NCBI RefSeq assembly: GCF_042685365.1
Contig: NZ_JBHUMY010000029.1
Span: 5,247 to 69,246 of the forward strand
DNA: 64,000 nucleotides
Origin: Paenibacillus_AP thailandensis
Lineage (GTDB): Bacteria; Bacillota; Bacilli; Paenibacillales; Paenibacillaceae
Direction: 5' to 3'
A model generated the notes under the pieces. It did no database searches, was not told the DNA's origin, and saw only the letters and a program-made list of their open reading frames with translations. The position numbers and the translations under genes were made by a program. Positions 8,465-16,405 of the stretch are shown here, piece by piece; position 1 is the stretch's first letter; each line of letters begins with the position of its first letter.

Positions 8465-8998
8465 GTCATCCCATTCCCTTTAAAAAGGATTTCCCAACCC
8501 CCTAAATCCCCCTTGTCGTAAGGAGGACCCCAAGGGGCGCAGCCCCTCTGGACACCCCGAAAGGGATCGCAACTGCCACGTACAACGTGCATAGACACCT
8601 TGCTGCGGCAAGCCGCTTGTCGTCCCTTCGGAACACGCTCTACGTAGGAGCCCCAAACACAAGGGCAAGTAGGCAGCTCCGCGCCGCAGAGCTTCAGAGA
8701 AAACAGATACGAGAGTCAAAACCATGACTCTCGTAACCTACTGCCTCTCCCCGCCCTTGGAGAGCGCCTTGGGTTGGCACGGGAGCTGCGGCGAGCGAAG
8801 GTTAGGCGGATGCGGGTTAGCAGAGTGCGGCATATGGGGTTCAGAGTTTACGTCCGGCCTTTAAATTCGTGTTATAACCATAGAATAAATTGAGAAGAAC
8901 ACGAAATTAACAGCAGGCTGAACCGCATATGCCAACACGTAGCTATCACCACAATTCCGCACGAACCAAGACGCGAGCCAACAAGCAGCCGGGCCAAT
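8465..8998. other. 534-base structured spacer in place of the ECF transporter genes
   Basis: No convincing gene. The 81-codon frame at 8480-8725 (minus) is low-complexity and lacks a ribosome binding site. The segment carries a GGGGC/GCCCC hairpin near 8533-8545, an 8-bp inverted repeat CGAGAGTC/GACTCTCG at about 8711-8733, C-runs at 8497-8530, and the large hairpin listed separately. Base composition differs from neighbouring genes. It may be a dispersed intergenic repeat, which a genome-wide search could test. Confidence 0.5.
8829..8933. repeat. 105-base two-step inverted repeat (MITE-like hairpin)
   Basis: Outer arms 8829-8844 and 8918-8933 are 16 bases with 15 pairing. Inner arms 8861-8873 and 8898-8910 are 13 bases with 11 or more pairing, around a 24-base AT-rich loop. 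There is no T-run, so it is not a terminator. Function is unknown; a small non-autonomous mobile element or an RNA processing site is possible. Confidence 0.6.
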
Positions 8999-9025
8999 TA
9001 AAAAAGGTGGCCTCTAAGGGCCACC
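8999..9025 (-). terminator. terminator of the alpha operon (after rplQ)
   Basis: Perfect 7-bp stem GGTGGCC/GGCCACC, with TTTTTTAATT following on the minus strand, 10 bases after the rplQ stop codon. It marks the end of the S10-spc-alpha transcription unit. Confidence 0.9.
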
Positions 9026-9034
9026 CTTTCTCAA

Positions 9035-9400
9035 TTACGCGCGGTCAACCAGTTCCAGATATACCATTGGCGCAGAGTCGCCACGGCGGGGTCCCAGCTT
9101 CAAAATCCGCGTGTATCCGCCCGCACGTTCCGAGTAACGGGTGGCCAGCTCGGAGAACAGCTTTTGAATCGCGTCTTGCTCTCCGTCTACGCTTTCGCGA
9201 CGAACGTAAGCAGCTACTTGACGACGAGCAGCGAGGTCGCCTTTCTTCGCTTTCGTGATCAGCTTCTCAGCGATCGAACGAACTTCTTTCGCTTTTGCTT
9301 CCGTCGTTTCAATGCGTTCATAAAGGAACAGGTCAGTAACGAGGTCGCGGAACAATGCTTTCCGCGCACTTGCGTCACGGCCGAGTTTAGAGTATGCCAT
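9035..9400 (-). CDS. rplQ: 50S ribosomal protein L17 (bL17)
   Basis: Bacterial large-subunit protein near the exit tunnel. The 121 residues include KLGRDASARKALFRDL and the C-terminal GYTRILKLGPRRGDSAPMV, both diagnostic. It is the last gene of the alpha operon, 42 bases after rpoA, and is followed at once by a strong terminator. Confidence 0.98.
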   Translation of the reverse strand: MAYSKLGRDASARKALFRDLVTDLFLYERIETTEAKAKEVRSIAEKLITKAKKGDLAARRQVAAYVRRESVDGEQDAIQKLFSELATRYSERAGGYTRILKLGPRRGDSAPMVYLELVDRA

Positions 9401-9442
9401 TTCTTTTTCCCCTCCCTTGCCTAATTCTAACTTGCAAGCGGC

Positions 9443-10387
9443 CTATTCTTCCTGCCGTAGGCCAAGACCAAGCTCTTCGAGCTTCTCTTGCACTTCCTCG
9501 AGCGATTTGCGGCCGAGGTTGCGGACCTTCATCATGTCCTCTTCGGATTTCGTAATAAGCTCCTGCACAGTGTTGATGCCTGCACGTTTCAAACAGTTGT
9601 AAGAACGTACGGAAAGATCCAGCTCCTCGATCGTCATCTCGAGAACCTTCTCTTTCTTATCTTCTTCCTTCTCAACCATAATTTCCGCGTCTTTGGCTTC
9701 ATCGGTCAATCCAACGAACAGGTCCAAATGCTCGGTCAAAATTTTAGCGCCGAGGCTAACCGCTTCTTCAGGGCGGATGCTGCCATCCGTCCATACTTCA
9801 AGCGTCAGCTTGTCGTAGTTGGTCACTTGGCCAACGCGTGTGTTCTCTACGCTATAGTTGACACGTGTAATTGGCGTGTAAATCGAATCAATAGGAATAA
9901 CCCCAATCGGTTGATCTTCCTTCTTGTTGCGGTCCGCTTGCACGTACCCGCGACCACGATTGGCGAATACTCTCATATGGAGCCGCGCGCCGGAGGCCAA
10001 GGTTGCGATGTGAAGATCTGGGCTTAAAATCTCGACATCGCTGTCGGCTCGAATATCGCCCGCCGTTACGTTCCCTTCGCCTTCCGCGTCAATTTCCAGC
10101 ACCTTTTCTTCATCGGAATGGATTTTAAGCGACAGGCCTTTCAGGTTAAGAATGATCTCCGTGACGTCTTCGATCACTCCCGGAACCGTAGAGAATTCGT
10201 GCAGCACGCCGTCGATTTGAACCGATGTGACTGCCGCGCCCGGCAGAGACGACAACAGAATTCGGCGAAGCGAGTTTCCAAGCGTCGTGCCATATCCGCG
10301 CTCCAAAGGTTCAACGACGAAACGTCCGTAAGTGCCTTCCTCGTTCAATTCTACGGTTTCGATTTTCGGCTTTTCGATCTCAATCAC
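9443..10387 (-). CDS. rpoA: DNA-directed RNA polymerase subunit alpha
   Basis: Alpha subunit, 314 residues. The N-terminal domain (about 1-230) dimerises and nucleates polymerase assembly (GYGTTLGNSLRRILLSS). The C-terminal domain (about 250-314; LDLSVRSYNCLKRAGI, VRNLGRKSLEEV) contacts UP elements and activators. The start is a GTG at 10387 with AAGGAGGG eight bases upstream. It follows rpsK by 126 bases, a larger gap than its neighbours have, and that gap contains a promoter-like sequence. Confidence 0.98.
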   Translation of the reverse strand: MIEIEKPKIETVELNEEGTYGRFVVEPLERGYGTTLGNSLRRILLSSLPGAAVTSVQIDGVLHEFSTVPGVIEDVTEIILNLKGLSLKIHSDEEKVLEIDAEGEGNVTAGDIRADSDVEILSPDLHIATLASGARLHMRVFANRGRGYVQADRNKKEDQPIGVIPIDSIYTPITRVNYSVENTRVGQVTNYDKLTLEVWTDGSIRPEEAVSLGAKILTEHLDLFVGLTDEAKDAEIMVEKEEDKKEKVLEMTIEELDLSVRSYNCLKRAGINTVQELITKSEEDMMKVRNLGRKSLEEVQEKLEELGLGLRQEE

Positions 10388-10430
10388 TAATAGTACCCTC
10401 CTTCAAACGTCGCTCCCGTTACAATACCGT

Positions 10431-10458
10431 ATTCTAGTCAAACCTTGTAGTATGCCAA
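10431..10458 (-). promoter_or_regulatory. candidate internal promoter for rpoA-rplQ
   Basis: TTGGCA (10458-10453), a 16-base spacer and TAGAAT (10436-10431) on the minus strand, in the unusually long rpsK-rpoA gap. It could supply extra alpha subunit; sequence match only. Confidence 0.4.
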
Positions 10459-10513
10459 ACCTTCACAACCATTATTCACAAGTTGCTGTATTTTGATACC
10501 ACAGTGAGCTAGG

Positions 10514-10909
10514 TTATACGCGACGACGTTTCGGCGGACGGCATCCGTTGTGAGGAATAGGCGTTACGTCTTTAATCAGGTTAACTTCCAGGCCTGCGGC
10601 TTGCAGCGAGCGGATAGCCGCTTCGCGGCCTGCGCCAGGACCTTTAACCATAACTTCAACAGCCTTCATGCCGTGTTCCATTGCCGCTTTAGCTGCAGAT
10701 TCCGCAGCCATTTGAGCGGCGAACGGCGTGCTCTTGCGGGAACCTTTGAAACCGAGGTTACCGGAGCTTGCCCAAGAAATCGCATTGCCGTGCGGATCCG
10801 TAATCGTAACGATCGTGTTGTTGAACGTCGAACGGATGTGAGCGACGCCCGATTCGATATTTTTACGGTCGCGGCGTTTCGTGCGGACGACTTTTTTAGG
10901 TTTAGCCAT
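10514..10909 (-). CDS. rpsK: 30S ribosomal protein S11 (uS11)
   Basis: Platform protein of the 30S subunit that lines the mRNA exit path. The 131 residues contain AHIRSTFNNTIVTITDPHGN, GFKGSRKSTPFAAQMAAE and the end NGCRPPKRRRV. It lies between rpsM and rpoA, the standard alpha-operon order, 19 bases after rpsM. Confidence 0.98.
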   Translation of the reverse strand: MAKPKKVVRTKRRDRKNIESGVAHIRSTFNNTIVTITDPHGNAISWASSGNLGFKGSRKSTPFAAQMAAESAAKAAMEHGMKAVEVMVKGPGAGREAAIRSLQAAGLEVNLIKDVTPIPHNGCRPPKRRRV

Positions 10910-10928
10910 GATCCATTATCCTCCTTTC

Positions 10929-11297
10929 TTATTTCTTCTTGTTCGCTACAGTCCGACGAGGACCTTTACGGGTACGCGCATTCGTTTTCGTACGTTGTCC
11001 GCGAACCGGCAGACCGCGACGATGGCGAACACCGCGATAGCAGCCGATCTCGATCAGACGTTTGATGTTCAGGGAAATTTCGCGGCGCAGATCGCCTTCC
11101 ACTTTAACGGTTTTGTCGATCGTATCGCGCAGGCGGCTTACTTCGTCTTCCGTCAGATCGCGAACACGGGTGTCTGGATTGATGCCAGTCGTGCTCAGGA
11201 TTTTTTGGGAAGTCGTTTTGCCGATCCCGAAAATGTACGTCAGGGCGATTTCGACGCGCTTGTCGCGCGGCAAGTCAACACCAGCTATACGTGCCAT
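10929..11297 (-). CDS. rpsM: 30S ribosomal protein S13 (uS13)
   Basis: Head protein of the 30S subunit that bridges to the 50S subunit and touches P-site tRNA. The 122-residue sequence begins MARIAGVDLPRDKRVEIAL and ends with the basic tail GLPVRGQRTKTNARTRKGPR. It directly follows rpmJ, as in other Bacillota. Confidence 0.98.
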   Translation of the reverse strand: MARIAGVDLPRDKRVEIALTYIFGIGKTTSQKILSTTGINPDTRVRDLTEDEVSRLRDTIDKTVKVEGDLRREISLNIKRLIEIGCYRGVRHRRGLPVRGQRTKTNARTRKGPRRTVANKKK

Positions 11298-11312
11298 ATA
11301 TGGTTTACCTCC

Positions 11313-11426
11313 TTATCCTTGTTTTTGTTTGTGTTTCGGATTTTCACAAATCACCATAACATTGCCTTTGCGGCGAATGACTTTGCATTTCTCGCAAATC
11401 GGCTTAACCGAAGGTCTTACCTTCAT
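11313..11426 (-). CDS. rpmJ: 50S ribosomal protein L36 (bL36), zinc type
   Basis: A 37-residue gene between infA and rpsM, read directly from the minus strand: it starts MKVRPSVKPICEKCKVIRRK and ends NPKHKQKQG. The C-x2-C with a later cysteine and histidine is the zinc-ribbon form of L36. Position and length are those of the Bacillota spc/alpha junction. Confidence 0.96.
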   Translation of the reverse strand: MKVRPSVKPICEKCKVIRRKGNVMVICENPKHKQKQG

Positions 11427-11467
11427 TGTGATTACCTCCCGAATCTTATCGGAGCAGACGGAAAGGC

Positions 11468-11683
11468 CTACTTCCGATAGGTGATGCGCCCTCTTGATAA
11501 ATCATAAGGCGATAACTGTACGACCACTTTGTCTCCAGTCAGAATGCGGATAAAGTGCATTCTGAGCTTACCGGAAACGTGTGCGAGGATCTGATGACCG
11601 TTCTCCAGTTCCACCTTGAACATGGCATTCGGCAATGGCTCTAGCACCGTGCCTTCGACCTCAATGACGTCTTCTTTAGCCAC
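11468..11683 (-). CDS. infA: translation initiation factor IF-1
   Basis: OB-fold factor that binds the 30S A site during initiation. The 71-residue protein has KEDVIEVEGTVLEPLPN and HVSGKLRMHFIRILTGD, with GRITYRK at the end. The start is taken at a GTG (giving MAKEDV) because AAAGGAG lies seven bases before it; a TTG two codons upstream in the same frame is too close to that site. It follows the KOW-protein gene almost without gap, suggesting translational coupling. Confidence 0.97.
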   Translation of the reverse strand: MAKEDVIEVEGTVLEPLPNAMFKVELENGHQILAHVSGKLRMHFIRILTGDKVVVQLSPYDLSRGRITYRK

Positions 11684-11685
11684 AG

Positions 11686-11967
11686 TCAATCTCCTTTCGC
11701 ATACGCAAACTTCTGAATGGCATAACGCAACTTGGCATTGGTTACCCGGCCTGTTTCGTTCATGCTGTTTACAACTTCGCTGCTGACGGCCTCTTGCAAC
11801 TCGAGATGCAGAACGTTCTTTTTCTTCGGATGATCGAAGCGGCGTTTGTCGCCGTCCGCGATCCAGACGAACCGGTCATCCTCTATGCGGATGACGACGG
11901 CCAAGCTGCCTTCTTCCTTGCCCCGAAGCACTTTGACGATTTGACCGATTTGCGGTTGGATCCCCAT
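11686..11967 (-). CDS. KOW-domain RNA-binding protein (L14e-like), function unassigned
   Basis: A 93-residue basic protein with a KOW motif at residues about 6-35 (IGQIVKVLRGKEEGSLAVVI) and the patch KRRFDHPKKKNVLH, resembling the KOW proteins found between map and infA in many Bacilli. Such proteins are presumed to bind ribosomal RNA, but I know of no defined role. It begins six bases after the map stop codon and abuts infA, so it belongs to the spc/alpha transcript. Confidence 0.85.
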   Translation of the reverse strand: MGIQPQIGQIVKVLRGKEEGSLAVVIRIEDDRFVWIADGDKRRFDHPKKKNVLHLELQEAVSSEVVNSMNETGRVTNAKLRYAIQKFAYAKGD

Positions 11968-11973
11968 ATCAAT

Positions 11974-12732
11974 CTACACCGCCTGAGGCATCGCCGTCAA
12001 AATTTCAAAGCCGTTCGCCGTCACAGCTACCGTGTGCTCGAAATGAGCGCACCAGGAACCGTCCTCCGTGACGACCGTCCAATTGTCTTCCAGCGTGCGG
12101 ACGTACCGCTCGCCGATATTGACCATCGGTTCGATGCAAAGAACCATACCCGGCTTAAGCCGTGGTCCGCGATCTGGCAATCCGTAGTTCGGAATTTCCG
12201 GAGCCTCGTGAAGGTCCCTGCCGATTCCATGTCCTACAAACTCCCTTACAACCGAGAAACCCGCCGCCTCCACGACACGCTGAACCTCATGCGATACGGT
12301 AGACAAGCGAACATCCGGACGGATGAGCGCCACTGCCGCATAGAGCGATTGCTCCGTTACTTCCAGCAGCCGTCTGACCTCGGCGGATACGTCGCCAACC
12401 GGATACGTCCATGCGGAATCTCCGTGGTAGCCTTCGTATTCGGCGCCGATATCGATACTGATAATATCGCCTTCATTCAGCTTGCGCGGTCCGGGAAAAC
12501 CATGAACCAGCTCATTGTTTACAGAAGCGCATATGCTGGCAGGAAAACCATTGTAACCTTTGAAGGATGGAACGGCGCCTTGGCTGCGAATGTACGCTTC
12601 GGCAATTTCGTCAAGTTCTCCCGTCGTAATGCCGGGCTTGACGGCCTCTGCCATTAAACGGTGCGCACCTGCAACGATTCGGCCGGCTTCCCTCATATGT
12701 CGCAGCTCCGATTCGGATTTGCAAACGATCAT
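11974..12732 (-). CDS. map: type I methionine aminopeptidase
   Basis: Removes the initiator methionine from new proteins using two metal ions. The 252-residue protein shows the five metal ligands in DIGAEYEGYHGDSAW, GHGIGRDLHEAPEI, LCIEPMVN and FEHTVAV, plus the substrate histidine in NNELVHGFPG. The open frame runs further upstream through adk, but the start is the ATG at 12732, which overlaps the adk stop by one base (TAATG) and gives the normal N-terminus MIVCKSESELRHMREAG. Confidence 0.97.
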   Translation of the reverse strand: MIVCKSESELRHMREAGRIVAGAHRLMAEAVKPGITTGELDEIAEAYIRSQGAVPSFKGYNGFPASICASVNNELVHGFPGPRKLNEGDIISIDIGAEYEGYHGDSAWTYPVGDVSAEVRRLLEVTEQSLYAAVALIRPDVRLSTVSHEVQRVVEAAGFSVVREFVGHGIGRDLHEAPEIPNYGLPDRGPRLKPGMVLCIEPMVNIGERYVRTLEDNWTVVTEDGSWCAHFEHTVAVTANGFEILTAMPQAV

Positions 12733-13382
12733 TACAATGAACCTCGCAAGTAGGATTCGATATCGGCGGTAACCGCATCGATTTCCTTCTCGCCGTCGAC
12801 TTCGCGCAGAAGACCTTTCTCGCCGTAGTAGCTCAAAAGCGGCGCCGTCTTGGAGATGTACTCGTCCAGACGCGTTCCGACCTTCTCTTCCGTATCGTCC
12901 GAGCGTTGGTACAACTCGCCTCCGCACTTGTCGCATACGCCTTCTTGCTTCGGCGGGTTAAACAACACATGGTAGGTCGATCCGCACGCTTTGCAAATGC
13001 GTCTGCCCGTCAGACGGGCAAGCAGCAAGCCGCGATCTACTTTCAGGTTAATGACATGGTCGATGCTGCGGCCGAGTTCCTTCAGCATGCCGTCAAGCGC
13101 TTCGGCCTGCTGCAGCGTGCGAGGAAAACCGTCGAGCAAGAAACCTTTCTTGCAATCATCCTGTTCAAGGCGTTCCTTCACAATGCCGTTCGTGATCTCA
13201 TCGGGAACGAGCAGCCCTTGGTCGACATACTCCTTCGCTTTAAGACCGAGCGGTGTTCCTTGCTTCATCGCAAGGCGGAATGCGTCACCAGTGGAAATGT
13301 GCGGCACGCCGAAATTTTCGACGATACGCTCAGCTTGCGTTCCTTTACCGGCTCCCGGAGGACCCATGAATAAAATGTTCAT
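12732..13382 (-). CDS. adk: adenylate kinase
   Basis: Interconverts ATP + AMP with 2 ADP. The 216-residue protein has the P-loop GPPGAGKGTQ, the AMP site STGDAFRLAM, DGFPRTLQQAE, and a lid with the four-cysteine zinc motif CKACGSTYHV...CDKCGG typical of Gram-positive enzymes. GAGGA precedes the ATG at 13382 by eight bases; an ATG two codons upstream is too close to that site. It lies between secY and map, the standard order. Confidence 0.97.
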   Translation of the reverse strand: MNILFMGPPGAGKGTQAERIVENFGVPHISTGDAFRLAMKQGTPLGLKAKEYVDQGLLVPDEITNGIVKERLEQDDCKKGFLLDGFPRTLQQAEALDGMLKELGRSIDHVINLKVDRGLLLARLTGRRICKACGSTYHVLFNPPKQEGVCDKCGGELYQRSDDTEEKVGTRLDEYISKTAPLLSYYGEKGLLREVDGEKEIDAVTADIESYLRGSL

Positions 13383-13405
13383 TGGCATGTTCCTCGCTTT
13401 AAGCA

Positions 13406-13469
13406 CAATAGGCTCGGGCGGGCCCCGTTAGCACCTTAAGACGAACGGAAACCCGAACAGAACCTATTG
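13406..13469. other. secY-adk intergenic inverted repeat
   Basis: CAATAGG (13406-13412) pairs with CCTATTG (13463-13469), with TCGGG/CCCGA inside. The structure ends just before the secY stop and just upstream of the adk ribosome binding site. There is no T-run, so processing or translational control is more likely than termination. Confidence 0.45.
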
Positions 13470-14771
13470 TTATTTATTGATAAACCCTTTGTAATGGCGT
13501 TTGATCAATTGGCTCTCGATTTGCTTCATCGTATCGAGCGCGACGCCGACGATGATCAGCAGCGACGTTCCGCCCAGCTGCACCGTCCGCGGCAACCCGG
13601 CAACCGCTCCGAAAAAGACCGGAAGAACCGAGATAACGGCCAAGAACAATGCGCCTGCAAGCGTAATGCGCGACATCACACGCGTCAGGTAAGTCGAAGT
13701 CGGTTTGCCCGGACGGATGCCCGGAATATAACCGCCGTTCTTCTTCATATTGTCAGCCATTTGTACAGGATTGATTTGGACAAAGGTATAGAAGAAGGTG
13801 AAGCCGATAATCAACAGCACGTACAGCACCATGCCAAGCGGCTGGTCGTAATACAGGTTGTTGATAATCCAGTTTGCCCACGTCTTGCCTGCCCAAAACT
13901 GCGCGATCGTAATCGGGAACATAAGCAGCGACACCGCGAAAATGACCGGGATAACGCCTGCGCCGTTCACTTTCATCGGAATGTGCGTCGATTGGCCGCC
14001 GTACATCTTCCGTCCGACTACGCGTTTGGCGTATTGAACCGGAATTTTCCGAATGCCTTGCTGTACGAAGATAACGCCGACGATGATGAGAATGACCGCA
14101 ATGACGATCAGCACCATCTTGCCGATGTTCCAGAACAGCTGATCTTCCTTCCCGACAAACTGATCCTGGTAGAGCGTACGAATATGACCAGGCAAGCTAG
14201 CCGTGATACCGGCAAAGATCAGGATCGAGATCCCGTTGCCGACACCGCGCTCCGTAATTTGTTCGCCGAGCCACATCATGAAGGCAACGCCTGCCGTCAA
14301 GATGATGGCGATGACCAAATAGTCTACGAAGTTAGCGCCAGGAACCATTTCATAGTTATACTGACGGTTGAACCCGATCGCCGTAGCAAAACCTTGAATC
14401 AGACCAAGTATAACCGTGCCATATCGCGTAATTTGCGCGAGCTTGCGTTTTCCGTTCTCGCCTTCCTTCGCCCATTCCGCAAGTCTCGGAATAACATCCA
14501 TCGACAACAGCTGAACGATAATCGACGATGTGATGTACGGCGTAATGCCGAGCGCTAGAATGGAGAACTGGAACAACGCGCCGCCTGAAAACGTGTTGAG
14601 CAAGCCGAACAAATCCGCTCCAGCTTGGTCAACTTGCTTAAATACGTCTGTTTCTACGCCCGGTACCGGAATAAAGGAACCGATGCGGTATATCAGAAGA
14701 ATGAAAAGTGTGAAGAGGATCCGATTGCGCAAATCCTCCACTTTCCAAATGTTGGACACGGTTTTGAACAA
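13470..14771 (-). CDS. secY: preprotein translocase subunit SecY
   Basis: Channel subunit of the Sec translocon in the cytoplasmic membrane, 433 residues with about ten membrane segments. Typical stretches include FLNTFSGGALFQFSILALGI-like plug-region sequence and IPGIRPGKPTSTYL in the cytosolic loop before helix 8. The start is a TTG at 14771 immediately after the rplO stop, with GAGGTGAT inside the rplO end as ribosome binding site, so translation is probably coupled to rplO. Confidence 0.97.
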   Translation of the reverse strand: MFKTVSNIWKVEDLRNRILFTLFILLIYRIGSFIPVPGVETDVFKQVDQAGADLFGLLNTFSGGALFQFSILALGITPYITSSIIVQLLSMDVIPRLAEWAKEGENGKRKLAQITRYGTVILGLIQGFATAIGFNRQYNYEMVPGANFVDYLVIAIILTAGVAFMMWLGEQITERGVGNGISILIFAGITASLPGHIRTLYQDQFVGKEDQLFWNIGKMVLIVIAVILIIVGVIFVQQGIRKIPVQYAKRVVGRKMYGGQSTHIPMKVNGAGVIPVIFAVSLLMFPITIAQFWAGKTWANWIINNLYYDQPLGMVLYVLLIIGFTFFYTFVQINPVQMADNMKKNGGYIPGIRPGKPTSTYLTRVMSRITLAGALFLAVISVLPVFFGAVAGLPRTVQLGGTSLLIIVGVALDTMKQIESQLIKRHYKGFINK

Positions 14772-15212
14772 TTAGATCACCTCGGTTTTACCGCCGGCAG
14801 CCTGGATTTTCTCTACCGCAGATTGAGAGAACTTATTTGCTTTAACAGTAAGCTGTACGTTGATTTCGCCATTGCCCAAAATCTTGATACCGTCCAAGCC
14901 GTTCTTCACAATGCCTTGCTCAAACAGAACCTCTGGCGTAACTTCCGTGCCTGCTGCAAAGTTGTTAAGATCTTCAACGTTAACTACGGCATATTCCTTG
15001 CGGAATGGGTTGTTGAAGCCGCGTTTAGGCAGACGACGGTACAAAGGATTTTGACCGCCTTCGAAGCCTGGACGCACACCACCGCCGGAACGAGCGTTTT
15101 GACCTTTGTGACCGCGTCCTGCCGTTTTGCCGTTACCGGAACCGATACCGCGACCTACACGGTTGCGTTTCTTCTTGGAACCCGGTGCTGGAGCGAGCTC
15201 ATGCAATTTCAT
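14772..15212 (-). CDS. rplO: 50S ribosomal protein L15 (uL15)
   Basis: Large-subunit protein, 146 residues. The glycine-rich N-terminus (RVGRGIGSGNGKTAGRGHKG) and GFEGGQNPLYRRLPKRGF are diagnostic. It lies between rpmD and secY in the spc operon, and its stop codon touches the TTG start of secY. Confidence 0.98.
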   Translation of the reverse strand: MKLHELAPAPGSKKKRNRVGRGIGSGNGKTAGRGHKGQNARSGGGVRPGFEGGQNPLYRRLPKRGFNNPFRKEYAVVNVEDLNNFAAGTEVTPEVLFEQGIVKNGLDGIKILGNGEINVQLTVKANKFSQSAVEKIQAAGGKTEVI

Positions 15213-15252
15213 CGTTCGTGCACCTCCTTAATGATTTCTGTTCGATCTATGC

Positions 15253-15432
15253 TTAAACCTCTTCGACTTTAACCATATGGTTAACTGCGTTAATCATGCC
15301 GCGGATGGCCGGGCTGTCTTCATGAACAACCGTTTGACGAATTTTGCTCAGACCGAGCGATTTTACCGTCGCACGTTGCTTTTCGCTACGACCAATCAAA
15401 CTGCGGACGAGGGTGATTTGCAATTTTGCCAT
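15253..15432 (-). CDS. rpmD: 50S ribosomal protein L30 (uL30)
   Basis: A 59-residue gene read directly on the minus strand between rpsE and rplO. It starts MAKLQITLVRSLIGRSEKQR and ends NHMVKVEEV; GLSKIRQTV in the middle is conserved. An AGGAGGGG-type site precedes the ATG. Position and length are those of bacterial L30. Confidence 0.97.
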   Translation of the reverse strand: MAKLQITLVRSLIGRSEKQRATVKSLGLSKIRQTVVHEDSPAIRGMINAVNHMVKVEEV

Positions 15433-15445
15433 CGTATACCCCTCC

Positions 15446-15946
15446 TTAACCTAAAAGCTCTTCGACGGTTTTTCCACGCAGCTTGGCAACGTCTTCCGCG
15501 CGTTTCAGACGGGAGAGACCTTCCAGCGTCGCGTTTACCATGTTCATGGAATTGGAAGAACCAAGCGATTTCGTCAAAATGTCGCCTACGCCGGCAAGCT
15601 CAAGCACTGCGCGAACAGGGCCGCCAGCGATAACGCCGGTACCTTCGGAAGCCGGCTTCAGCAGTACTTCGCCTGCGCCGAAATGTCCGAGGACTTGGTG
15701 TGGAATAGTCGTTCCAACGAGAGGAACTTGAATCATGTTTTTCTTCGCGTCTTCGATACCTTTGCGAATCGCATCAGGTACTTCGCCCGCTTTGCCGATC
15801 CCTGCGCCGACGTGGCCTTTGCCGTCGCCGACAACTACAAGCGCGCTAAAGCTGAAACGGCGTCCGCCTTTAACAACTTTCGCAACGCGGTTGATATGAA
15901 CAACTTTTTCAGTCAGTTCTCCTAACGTGTTCGGATCAATACGCAA
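15446..15946 (-). CDS. rpsE: 30S ribosomal protein S5 (uS5)
   Basis: 30S protein needed for decoding accuracy and helicase activity at the mRNA entry, 166 residues. Motifs: RVAKVVKGGRRFSFSALVVV, GTGVIAGGPVRAVLELAGV and GLSRLKRAEDVAKLRGK. The start is a TTG (MRIDPNT) with GGGAGG nine bases upstream, matching the family N-terminus MRRIDP. It follows rplR in normal order. Confidence 0.97.
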   Translation of the reverse strand: MRIDPNTLGELTEKVVHINRVAKVVKGGRRFSFSALVVVGDGKGHVGAGIGKAGEVPDAIRKGIEDAKKNMIQVPLVGTTIPHQVLGHFGAGEVLLKPASEGTGVIAGGPVRAVLELAGVGDILTKSLGSSNSMNMVNATLEGLSRLKRAEDVAKLRGKTVEELLG

Positions 15947-15976
15947 GTCATTTAACCTCCCTTTTCGTAAAATGGA

Positions 15977-16345
15977 TTAGAATTCGAGGCCAGCTTCGCG
16001 AGCTGCGTCAGCAAGCGCCTGAATTCTGCCGTGGTACAGGTAACCGCTGCGGTCGAATACAACCTGGGTTACGCCTTTTGCTTTTGCGCGTTCAGCAACG
16101 AGTGCGCCGACTTTGCGAGCCGATTCCACGTTGCCGCCGTTTCCGATTTGACCGGCAAGCTCCTTGTCAACCGTAGAAGCGGCTGCGATCGTTACGCCTT
16201 GAACGTCGTCGATCAATTGCGCGTAAATATGTTTGGAAGAACGGAATACGGACAAGCGAGGACGCGCAGCCGTTCCTGTGATTTTTTTACGAACACGAAG
16301 GTGTCTTTTCAGACGAGCCTTGTTTTTATCGCCTTTCGTAATCAC
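15977..16345 (-). CDS. rplR: 50S ribosomal protein L18 (uL18)
   Basis: Binds 5S rRNA in the central protuberance. The 122-residue protein has RLKRHLRVRKKITGTAARPR and GYLYHGRIQALADAAREAGL. The frame extends upstream to an ATG, but the real start is the GTG at 16345: AAAGGAG lies eight bases before it and the N-terminus (MITKGDKNKARLKRH) then matches the family. Confidence 0.97.
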   Translation of the reverse strand: MITKGDKNKARLKRHLRVRKKITGTAARPRLSVFRSSKHIYAQLIDDVQGVTIAAASTVDKELAGQIGNGGNVESARKVGALVAERAKAKGVTQVVFDRSGYLYHGRIQALADAAREAGLEF

Positions 16346-16405
16346 GCGGACAACTCCTTTCCTGAGTAGATTATGCCGCAAGATTAAGCAGCCCGATCAA
16401 GCTGC

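Noticed and set aside
8480..8725. 81-codon minus-strand open frame upstream of truA
   Set aside because: No ribosome binding site, low-complexity product and overlap with hairpins; better explained as a non-coding repeat.
12733..12936. Long N-terminal extension of methionine aminopeptidase
   Set aside because: It reads through adk in another frame; the ATG overlapping the adk stop gives the normal family N-terminus.
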